A program made the translations under genes and the position numbers. From Desulfovibrio sp. (GTDB lineage Bacteria > Desulfobacterota > Desulfovibrionia > Desulfovibrionales > Desulfovibrionaceae): 6,584 nt of DNA. The stretch is from positions 1-6,584 of the forward strand of contig JAIRTI010000006.1 of the NCBI GenBank assembly GCA_031255035.1, written 5' to 3'. Below are positions 1 through 5,202 of this stretch, one piece after another (the stretch's first letter is position 1; each line of letters opens with the position of its first letter). Below the pieces are notes generated by a model. The model was not told the DNA's origin. It saw only the letters and a list, made by a program, of their open reading frames with translations, and made no database searches.

Positions 1-285
1 AAAAACGCCCTGACCGCCATGAAAGACCACGACGTGATCATGGAAGTCTCGTCAGCGGGCCTCAGAAAGCCCTGTAAGGAAATTTACCCCGGCCCGAAGA
101 TCATGGCCCTGGCCTCGGAGCTGGAACTGCCCATCAGCTTCGGTTCCGACGCGCATTGCGCCAGCACCCCGGCATACGGCTTCGGCCTGCTGGCCCGCTA
201 TGCGGCCGACTTCGGCTATACATACAGCTCCGTTCCCTTGAAAGGCCTGGTCAAACGCCTGCCCTTCACCGCGCTAAACTCCTGA
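1..285 (+). CDS. Histidinol-phosphatase of the PHP/HisJ family, C-terminal part (5' end outside the window)
   Basis: The reading frame is open from base 1 and ends with TGA at 283-285, so this is the last 94 residues of a longer protein. It contains GLRKPCKEIYP (bases 61-93) and then GSDAH (bases 142-156). This pairing is typical of PHP-domain histidinol-phosphatases, where the Asp and His of SDAH belong to the metal-binding active site. Such enzymes remove phosphate from L-histidinol phosphate in the cytoplasm, the penultimate stage of histidine synthesis. Other PHP phosphoesterases share SDAH, but the xSxGLRKPxxEIYP stretch favours the HisJ type. No other his gene is visible. The next gene lies on the same strand after a short gap without a terminator, so the two may share a transcript. 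Confidence 0.85.
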   Translation, partial: KNALTAMKDHDVIMEVSSAGLRKPCKEIYPGPKIMALASELELPISFGSDAHCASTPAYGFGLLARYAADFGYTYSSVPLKGLVKRLPFTALNS

Positions 286-348
286 TCCGTCTCCGGGCGG
301 ATATGGCGCGATGCCTTGGCAAAAAGGCCTTTCACTCCCTTCCCCGTC

Positions 349-1944
349 ATGAAGCAACGCGCAAATACCGAGCCCCTGAAGACGTCCCCGCTGGTCAGCC
401 TTCGCCATGTATCCGCAGGCTACGGCAACGGCCCCGCCGTACTGGCCGATCTGTCCCTGGACATTCTGGCCGGTGAACACCTGGCCTTGCTTGGCGCGAA
501 CGGAAGCGGCAAATCCACGCTCCTTCGTCTGTTGCAGGGGGAACTCAGGCCAAGGCCGGAGGCCGCGCCGTCCGCCGCCGGCAAAGCCGCTTCGGTGCTC
601 TGGTTTTTTGAGGGCGTGGCCGACGCTTCGGCGCTGTCCGCGCTTGAACACGCGCGTCTGGTGTCCCCCGGTCAGCAACGCAAATACGTCCGCCAGGGCT
701 GGAAGCTCACCGGCGAAGAAATCCTGTTGTCCGGCCTGGAAAACGCCGCCATGATCCATGGCGAGATGTCGGCCGCCCATTACCGCCGGGCAACAGCCCT
801 GGCCGGAGCGGCCGGGGCCTCGCCTCTGCTTTCCATGACGGCGCCGGCCATGTCCCAGGGCCAGTTGCGGCTGACGCTAATCCTGCGCGCCCTGATGAGC
901 CGTCCGGCGCTTCTGCTGCTGGACGAACCCTTTGACGGCCTGGACGCGCCCGCCCGCCAGGCCGTTACCAGAGCCCTCCGCCTGGCCGCCGACAAAGGCG
1001 CGACCCTGGTTCTCAGCGCCCACCGCCAACAGGACATTCCGTCCCTGGTGCGAAGGATCCTGCTGGTACGAAACGGCAAAGTCGAGCCGGCGCAAGCCGG
1101 CAACGCGCCGAACGCCGTTTTCGACGCGGCTGTCCCCCCACGGACACAAAGCCGCTTTGATACGGCCGAGGACTGCAAAACGGACAAAGCGCTCCGGGCA
1201 AGGCCCCTCAACGCTTTTGCCCGTCGTCTTTACGGTTGCGGCAAAAAATCCGAAGGCGGGGCGCGTCCCGCTCTGCTGGAACTTGAGCATGTAGACGTGT
1301 TCGTCGACCGCGTCCAGGTCCTCTTTGACATCAACTGGAAGGTGGACCCCGGCCAGCAATGGCTGATTTCCGGGGCCAACGGCGCCGGCAAGAGCACGTT
1401 GCTGCGGCTGCTGTACGGCGAGGAGTTCGCCGCGTTCGGGGGCGTCATATCCTGGCGCGGCCGTCCCAGGCCCGGCCTTGAGGCCTTGCGCGGAGGCGTC
1501 GGCTACGTGTCTGACAGGCTTCAGGACCGCTACGACTACGACATTCGGGCTCTTGACGTTGTCGTCTCCGGGCTGACCGGCGCCATAGGCCTGTACCATG
1601 AGGCCGACAAAGCCGAACTGGCTCTCGCTCGCCAATGGCTGCGGCGTCTGGCCGTCGACCATCTGGCCGAAAAGCCCCTGCACTCGCTCTCCTCCGGCAA
1701 CGCCCGCCGCGTGCTTCTGGCCAGGGCCCTGGCCGGCGCCCCTCCGGTGCTGCTGCTTGACGAACCCTGCTCGGGCCTGGACAAGGACGGCCGCCGCCTT
1801 TTCCTGGACGCTCTGCCGGTTCTGGCCGCTCAAGGGGTCCATATGCTGTACGTCTCCCACCATCAGGAAGACATCCCGCCCCTGTTCCGCCATGAGCTTC
1901 GCCTTGAGGCGGGGCGCATCGCCTCTGCCGGCGCTCGGGATTGA
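349..1944 (+). CDS. Tandem ABC ATPase, ModF/PhrA-like (two fused ATP-binding cassettes)
   Basis: This is a soluble protein with two ATP-binding cassettes and no membrane segments. Numbered from the possible TTG at 316, cassette 1 has Walker A GANGSGKST (60-68), a degenerate signature MSQGQ (179-183), Walker B LLLLDEP (199-205) with D-loop GLD, and switch His236. Cassette 2 has Walker A GANGAGKST (353-361), signature LSSGN (458-462), Walker B VLLLDEP (478-484) and a switch His at 515. DEPFDGLD in cassette 1, and GYVSDRLQDRYDYD, the GLYHEAD region and YVSHHQEDIPP in cassette 2, resemble Escherichia coli ModF, a protein named with the molybdate system but of unsettled function. No mod genes are nearby. 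The start is uncertain: ATG at 349 lies 13 residues before the first conserved strand, TTG at 316 would add 11 residues, and neither has a convincing Shine-Dalgarno. A linker at about 260-315 separates the cassettes. The family call is firm; the role is not. Confidence 0.88.
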   Translation: MKQRANTEPLKTSPLVSLRHVSAGYGNGPAVLADLSLDILAGEHLALLGANGSGKSTLLRLLQGELRPRPEAAPSAAGKAASVLWFFEGVADASALSALEHARLVSPGQQRKYVRQGWKLTGEEILLSGLENAAMIHGEMSAAHYRRATALAGAAGASPLLSMTAPAMSQGQLRLTLILRALMSRPALLLLDEPFDGLDAPARQAVTRALRLAADKGATLVLSAHRQQDIPSLVRRILLVRNGKVEPAQAGNAPNAVFDAAVPPRTQSRFDTAEDCKTDKALRARPLNAFARRLYGCGKKSEGGARPALLELEHVDVFVDRVQVLFDINWKVDPGQQWLISGANGAGKSTLLRLLYGEEFAAFGGVISWRGRPRPGLEALRGGVGYVSDRLQDRYDYDIRALDVVVSGLTGAIGLYHEADKAELALARQWLRRLAVDHLAEKPLHSLSSGNARRVLLARALAGAPPVLLLDEPCSGLDKDGRRLFLDALPVLAAQGVHMLYVSHHQEDIPPLFRHELRLEAGRIASAGARD

Positions 1945-1952
1945 ATTGAAGA

Positions 1953-2039
1953 GAAAGGCAATGCCTCCGGCGGCCAAAGGGGCGCTGCCCCTTTGGAATC
2001 CCCGCCGGGGGAAATGATTTCCCCCGGACCCCCTCAGTT
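1953..2039. repeat. Intergenic hairpin element, copy 1 (between convergent genes)
   Basis: The first 54 nt (1953-2006) are identical to 6284-6337, and the rest is similar through the shared end CTCAGTT. It holds two perfect hairpins. In the first, CCAAAGGGGC (1974-1983) pairs with GCCCCTTTGG (1987-1996) across a 3-nt loop. In the second, CCGGGGGAAA (2005-2014) pairs with TTTCCCCCGG (2018-2027) across a 3-nt loop. A third, 5-bp stem at 2028-2044 exists only in this copy. The element lies between the end of the ABC gene (+) and the end of brnA (-). It probably ends or protects transcripts arriving from both sides. There is no T-run after the stems, so it is not a canonical intrinsic terminator. 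The rest of the 1945-2078 gap shows nothing else. Confidence 0.85.
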
Positions 2040-2078
2040 GGGGTTCTGACTACGCACAGCAACAGGGCAACACTTCAG

Positions 2079-2375
2079 TCACCCAATCGCCGGGTCCTGG
2101 TACGAAGCTGGGGAGCGTTGGTCGTGGATATACTGGCGCAAGGCGGCGTTAATGGCTGACTGGTACTTGGGATGATGGTGCTTGAACCATTCCAGTACAT
2201 CGGCGTCAAGGCGAAGCGTCACCGGCCTCTTGATGGGACGGTAAAATTTGCCGCGCTCAAACCCTGTGAAATCTCGAATTTCCGGGATATCGGAAAAATC
2301 AATATCCTCATCCTTCATCACTTCCAAAGCGGCGAGTTGCTCCTCAAGCCTGGGGATCGTCTTATCCTTCCTCAT
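2079..2375 (-). CDS. brnA: BrnA-family antitoxin
   Basis: This 98-residue antitoxin belongs to the BrnA family, the partner of the BrnT toxin next to it. The N-terminal part is acidic (DEDIDFSDIPEI, residues 22-32), as usual in BrnA. The C-terminal half, KRPVTLRLDADVLEWFK (49-65) followed by YQSAINAALRQYI (71-83), is the ribbon-helix-helix-like DNA-binding and dimerisation part. Many relatives have a glycine-rich link where this one has HHHPK. The start is the ATG at 2373-2375: it is preceded by a strong AAAGGAGG (2380-2387 on the complement) four bases away. The in-frame ATG 33 codons further upstream lies within brnT and lacks this support. The start overlaps the 3' end of brnT by 14 nt, so translation is likely coupled. 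Family knowledge: BrnA neutralises BrnT and represses the operon. Confidence 0.9.
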   Translation of the reverse strand: MRKDKTIPRLEEQLAALEVMKDEDIDFSDIPEIRDFTGFERGKFYRPIKRPVTLRLDADVLEWFKHHHPKYQSAINAALRQYIHDQRSPASYQDPAIG

Positions 2376-2643
2376 AAAGCCTCCTTTCGTGGGAGGTGGC
2401 GCGTCTGGCTGAAATAATACGAATACATTCCAAGCCATCATGGGGCCGGTATGTATGGACAACAAGCAGCACATGCTCGTCCATCACTTTGCCGATGACC
2501 AACCAACGCTCTTCACCATCCACGACCCGATCAAAACGGAGCGCGGCAAGGGGGTCAGCAAATACTTTACAGGCAAACTCAAAGTTAATCTTGTGCTTGG
2601 CGTAGTTAGTCTGATTCTTTCGCTGGTCCCACTCGAATTCCAT
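2362..2643 (-). CDS. brnT: BrnT-family toxin (type II toxin-antitoxin ribonuclease)
   Basis: This 93-residue protein has the BrnT (DUF497) pattern in order: FEWDQRKNQTNYAKH (3-17), FEFACKVFADP (21-31), GEERW (43-47), then IRIISARRATSHERRLYEE (74-92). The length is normal for the family. BrnT toxins have a RelE-like fold and cleave RNA, halting translation until BrnA binds them. All conserved blocks are present and the frame is intact, so the toxin is probably functional. It is the first gene of the operon, with brnA overlapping its end. The ATG at 2641-2643 has no Shine-Dalgarno, and the predicted promoter sits so close that the mRNA may be leaderless. G+C is lower than in the neighbours: 90 of 180 bases in 2461-2640, against 41 of 60 in 3421-3480. 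This fits acquisition by transfer. Confidence 0.92.
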   Translation of the reverse strand: MEFEWDQRKNQTNYAKHKINFEFACKVFADPLAALRFDRVVDGEERWLVIGKVMDEHVLLVVHTYRPHDGLECIRIISARRATSHERRLYEEG

Positions 2644-2644
2644 G

Positions 2645-2654
2645 ACATTAATGT
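2645..2654. promoter_or_regulatory. Palindrome over the brnTA -10 box, candidate BrnA operator
   Basis: ACATTAATGT is a perfect 10-bp palindrome that overlaps the predicted -10 box and lies one base before the toxin start codon. BrnA-type antitoxins autoregulate their operon, so this is a plausible operator. Short AT-rich palindromes also arise by chance, and binding is inferred only. Confidence 0.4.
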
Positions 2655-2678
2655 ATGTACAATAAAGTATGTTGTCAA
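2650..2678 (-). promoter_or_regulatory. Predicted sigma-70 promoter of brnTA
   Basis: On the complement strand a perfect -35 box TTGACA (2673-2678) is followed after 17 nt by TACATT (2650-2655), which matches the -10 consensus at four of six positions. Transcription would begin at about 2643, which is the first base of the brnT ATG. The G+C drops sharply here, which fits a promoter. Confidence 0.65.
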
Positions 2679-2750
2679 GGCGCCATCAAACCCTTTTTTC
2701 ATGGCATTCCCGTGTTAGTCCCCGGCCGACAAGGCCCTGACGCTGACGGG

Positions 2751-2769
2751 TGTGGGCGGCGCGCCCACA
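2751..2769. other. GC-rich hairpin in the brnT / DUF1538 intergenic region
   Basis: TGTGGGCG (2751-2758) pairs perfectly with CGCCCACA (2762-2769) across a 3-nt loop. No T-run follows on either strand, so it is not a standard terminator. It lies between two divergent transcription units and may insulate them. The function is unknown. Confidence 0.4.
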
Positions 2770-2823
2770 TGCGATTATATTGGCTTCGACAAAATGAAAA
2801 TTGTTTTTCCCCCTTGCTATTGC

Positions 2824-2852
2824 TTGAATTTTAGGTGAAAAAGCCTTATCTT
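2824..2852 (+). promoter_or_regulatory. Predicted promoter of the DUF1538-PII operon
   Basis: TTGAAT (2824-2829) and TATCTT (2847-2852) are separated by 17 nt, each matching the sigma-70 consensus at about four of six positions. The flanks at 2770-2860 are unusually AT-rich for this DNA. Transcription would start near 2859, giving a leader of about 55 nt. An alternative -10, TATATA, lies a few bases downstream. Confidence 0.45.
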
Positions 2853-2862
2853 TTATATACGA

Positions 2863-2906
2863 GTAAGGAGAGGCGCATACCACCAAAGGTTCTCTTACGC
2901 CAAGGA
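2863..2906 (+). promoter_or_regulatory. Leader stem and ribosome-binding site before the DUF1538 gene
   Basis: GTAAGGAGA (2863-2871) can pair with TCTCTTAC (2891-2898), leaving one bulged G and a 19-nt loop. The Shine-Dalgarno AAGGA (2902-2906) begins four bases after the stem and is seven bases from the TTG start at 2914. This spacing decides the unusual start codon. The upstream GGAG inside the stem is too far away to serve as the ribosome site. A regulatory role for the stem is speculative. Confidence 0.35.
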
Positions 2907-2913
2907 AAACAAT

Positions 2914-4413
2914 TTGATATCCAACCTCACTGCCAAACTGAAGGAATCCGTCATCTCGGTGCTGCCGATAATGGTCATCGTGATTCTGCTGCATCTGACC
3001 ATCGCGCCCCTGCCTGCCGGACAGATCTCGCAATATATCGTCGGCGGCGTTCTGCTCATACTCGGTCTCAGCGTCTTTCTCATGGGCGCAGATCTGGGCA
3101 TGGTCCCCTTTGGTCAGCGGGTGGGCTCCACCTTGACCAGACGGCGCAATCTTTTACTGATCATGGCGGCCTCCTTTGCCATCGGTTTTGCCATCACCAT
3201 TGCCGAACCCGATGTGCAGGTTCTGGCCGTCCAGGTTTCGGGAGCGGCGCCGGGCATCGACAAAGACATGCTCCTGGTGATGATCGCCTCGGGCGTCGGG
3301 ATTTTTCTGCTCATCGGCACGGCCCGCATCGTTCTGCAAATCCCCCTGCGCCGCCTGTTCATCATTTTTTATGCCCTGGTTTTCCTGGCCTGCGCCTTTG
3401 TCGACCCCGGTTTTGTCGGCGTGGCCTTTGACTCCGGCGGCGCCACCACCGGGCCGATTACCGTGCCCTTCATCATGGCCCTGGGCATAGGCGTCGCGGC
3501 CACGGCAGCAAGAAAGGAAGGCGACGACAGCAGCTTCGGCCTTGTGGGGCTTGCCTCCATCGGCCCGATTGCCGCGGTTGCGATCATGGGCTTTTTCTCC
3601 GGCGTGGACCTGAGCATCGTCGTTCCGCCTGAAAAAGCGGCCAAAGCCATGCTGCCTCTGGCCGCCCATTTCTGGCATGTCCTGCCCGAGGTCGTGTACG
3701 AAATAACCCTGGCGCTGCTGCCGCTGCTGGTCATTTTCTTCGTCTTCCAGGCCCTGCTTCTGCGCCTGCCTTTTCAGCAGGTCAAACGTATGGTTTTTGG
3801 TTTTGTTTACGCCTGGGCCGGGCTCGTTCTTTTTATGACCGGCGTCAAGGGCGGTTTCAGCCCGGCCGGCGAAAGTCTGGGCATGGCCCTGGGCGCCCTG
3901 GGCGACGGCTGGGTGCTTTTGCCCGTCGGCCTGATCCTCGGCGCGGTGGTGGTCTGCGCGGAACCGGCGGTCTGGGTGCTGAACGAACAGGTGGAAGAAC
4001 TGTCCGGCGGCCACATCAAACGGAAAATCATGCTGTCCGCTCTTTCCATCAGCATCGCCCTGGCCGTCTTTCTGGGCATGATTCGCGTGATCAGCGGCGG
4101 GAGCATCTGGTGGATTGTGCTGCCCGGCTACGGGCTGGCCCTGCTGCTGACGTTTTTCTGCCCGAGGCTGTTCACGGCCATCGCTTTTGACTCGGGCGGC
4201 GTCGCCTCTGGACCCATGGCCACGACCTTCATTCTTTCCCTGACCCTTGGAGCGTCCAAGGCCGTGGGCGGCAATCCCATAACAGACGCTTTCGGCATGA
4301 TCGCCATGATTGCCATGGCGCCTCTTATCACCATCCAGATTCTCGGCATGATTTTCCACCATATCGGGAAAAAACAAGCCAAAGCGGCCAGGGCCAGGGA
4401 GGCGCAGCCATGA
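2914..4413 (+). CDS. DUF1538 family integral membrane protein, two fused repeats (putative cation/proton antiporter)
   Basis: This 499-residue, very hydrophobic protein is predicted to have about 12-14 membrane segments. It is an internal duplication. Repeat 1 has GADLGMVPFGQRVGS (58-72), AEPDVQVLAVQVSG (97-110) and AFDSGGATTGPITVPF (171-186). Repeat 2 has GVKGGFSPAGESLG (310-323), AEPAVWVLNEQV (349-360) and AFDSGGVASGPMATTF (424-439) at matching places. The paired AFDSGG motifs and the AEP motifs inside membrane regions are likely ion-path residues. From memory, a DUF1538 protein pair from Halomonas (UmpA/UmpB) was reported to act as a Na+(Li+,K+)/H+ antiporter, and this protein would be the fused equivalent. 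The substrate here is not known. The start is TTG at 2914, supported by AAGGA seven bases upstream; no other in-frame start is near. Its last bases overlap the next gene as ATGA. Confidence 0.9.
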   Translation: MISNLTAKLKESVISVLPIMVIVILLHLTIAPLPAGQISQYIVGGVLLILGLSVFLMGADLGMVPFGQRVGSTLTRRRNLLLIMAASFAIGFAITIAEPDVQVLAVQVSGAAPGIDKDMLLVMIASGVGIFLLIGTARIVLQIPLRRLFIIFYALVFLACAFVDPGFVGVAFDSGGATTGPITVPFIMALGIGVAATAARKEGDDSSFGLVGLASIGPIAAVAIMGFFSGVDLSIVVPPEKAAKAMLPLAAHFWHVLPEVVYEITLALLPLLVIFFVFQALLLRLPFQQVKRMVFGFVYAWAGLVLFMTGVKGGFSPAGESLGMALGALGDGWVLLPVGLILGAVVVCAEPAVWVLNEQVEELSGGHIKRKIMLSALSISIALAVFLGMIRVISGGSIWWIVLPGYGLALLLTFFCPRLFTAIAFDSGGVASGPMATTFILSLTLGASKAVGGNPITDAFGMIAMIAMAPLITIQILGMIFHHIGKKQAKAARAREAQP

Positions 4414-5087
4414 ATATAACTTACAGACCGGCCACGATGTGCGTCTGCCTTTTGGGCAGGAACCGGGGGGAAGCGCTTATGGCCGTGGCCAAAGACGCGG
4501 GCGCCAGAGGCGGGACCATCGCCCTGGGCCGGAGTCTCGGCACCAACCCGATACTCTGCGCCCTGTCTCTGGCCGACGTTCAGCAGGACATTCTGTTCAC
4601 CTTGCTGGGGCCGGAAAAGGACGCGGTGATAAGCGCCATACTTGCCGCCGCCAGTGAAAATCCAAAAAAATTCAGCGGCTTTGCCGTAATATTTGAAGTG
4701 CCGCGCATCGCCATGCGCGGCGCGGCCACCCCTGAAGGGCAAAACGCGCCGGACCCCGGCGCCGGGAGACAACGCATGGAATCAGGCTATGAAATGATTA
4801 CCATCATAACCAATTCAGGCTACGCCGACGACGTTATGGCCGCGGCCCGCAAGGCCGGGGCCACCGGAGGCACCATTTTGAACGCTCGCGGCACCGGTAC
4901 CGAGGAAGACGTCAAATTCTTCGGCATCACCCTGGTGCCTGAAAAGGAAATGCTGCTCATTGTTGTTTCCAGGGAAAAAGTCCGGTCCATTATCGAAGCG
5001 GTCATGGCCGTGCCCAAACTCAACGAGCCCGGCGGCGGCATCGTCTTCACCTCCAATGTGGAAGAGTTCCTGGTGCTGGGCCAATAA
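4410..5087 (+). CDS. Tandem PII-like protein (two fused PII/GlnB-superfamily domains)
   Basis: The 225-residue cytosolic protein contains two PII-like domains. Domain 1 (about 9-100) has CVCLLGRNRGEALMAVAKDA and GARGGTI (31-37). Domain 2 (about 127-224) has TIITNSGYADDVMAAARKAG, GATGGTILNARGTG (150-163) and the C-terminal block GGGIVFTSNVEE (208-219), which corresponds to the B-loop of PII proteins. A Pro/Gly-rich linker (about 105-122) joins them. PII proteins bind effectors such as adenine nucleotides and switch transporters or enzymes through the T-loop. Here the T-loop regions (39-55 and 158-172) are short and lack the tyrosine that is uridylylated in GlnB, so control is probably by ligand alone. 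A strong AGGGAGG (4396-4402) precedes the ATG, which overlaps the membrane-protein stop codon. It is therefore very likely the dedicated regulator of that transporter. Annotation pipelines would call it a P-II family nitrogen regulator; a nitrogen role is not shown. Confidence 0.88.
   Translation: MNITYRPATMCVCLLGRNRGEALMAVAKDAGARGGTIALGRSLGTNPILCALSLADVQQDILFTLLGPEKDAVISAILAAASENPKKFSGFAVIFEVPRIAMRGAATPEGQNAPDPGAGRQRMESGYEMITIITNSGYADDVMAAARKAGATGGTILNARGTGTEEDVKFFGITLVPEKEMLLIVVSREKVRSIIEAVMAVPKLNEPGGGIVFTSNVEEFLVLGQ
4764..4778 (+). promoter_or_regulatory. Internal ribosome-binding site and ATG before the second PII-like domain
   Basis: GGGAG (4764-4768) lies seven bases before an in-frame ATG at 4776-4778, which is Met123 of the tandem PII-like protein. 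Initiation there would give a 103-residue protein that begins just ahead of the first strand of domain 2, close to the length of a single PII protein. It is a good candidate for a second product from the same gene, but GC-rich coding DNA produces such motifs by chance. Confidence 0.35.
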
Positions 5088-5138
5088 AGCGCCCGCCGGG
5101 AGAGTCCGCGTGAATCCCGCCGCGCAAACGCCGCCACG

Positions 5139-5167
5139 CGGGCATGTCACACGGGCATGTCACACGG
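5139..5167. repeat. 13-nt tandem repeat upstream of ilvE
   Basis: GGGCATGTCACAC occurs twice head to tail (5140-5152 and 5153-5165), followed by GG, and the base before the first unit continues the period. The downstream end runs into the palindrome CACGG-A-CCGTG (5163-5173). It lies in the 115-nt gap (5088-5202) before ilvE, where I see no clear terminator or strong promoter. It may be a regulator-binding site or slippage-prone filler. Confidence 0.7.
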
Positions 5168-5202
5168 ACCGTGCGTCCGCATATATCATAACGGAGTCAC
5201 CC

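Noticed and set aside
877..1977. Long open frame on the - strand, 366 codons
   Set aside because: It lies opposite the ABC gene with all its conserved motifs. Long antisense frames are expected in GC-rich coding DNA, and its product shows no family features.
2079..2474. Longer BrnA form starting 33 codons upstream
   Set aside because: The extension lies inside brnT and has no ribosome site, while the shorter start has AAAGGAGG and matches the family length.
2751..2769. Intrinsic terminator
   Set aside because: The stem is good but no T-run follows on either strand.
2835..3431. + strand frame of 198 codons beginning before the DUF1538 gene
   Set aside because: It is mostly a shifted reading of the DUF1538 gene. 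Its unique first part overlaps the predicted promoter, and it lacks any recognisable domain.
3154..4377. Long open frame on the - strand, 407 codons
   Set aside because: It is antisense to the DUF1538 gene. Its product, rich in His, Asp, Gly and Gln, is the usual mirror of a hydrophobic membrane protein.
5184..5189. TATCAT as a -10 box for ilvE
   Set aside because: The start would fall within or after the ribosome-binding site, and no -35 box lies at the right distance.
4960..5202. N-terminal extension of IlvE by 81 residues
   Set aside because: The extension overlaps the PII-like gene in another frame and has no similarity to aminotransferases. ATG 5203 has a ribosome site and gives the normal length.
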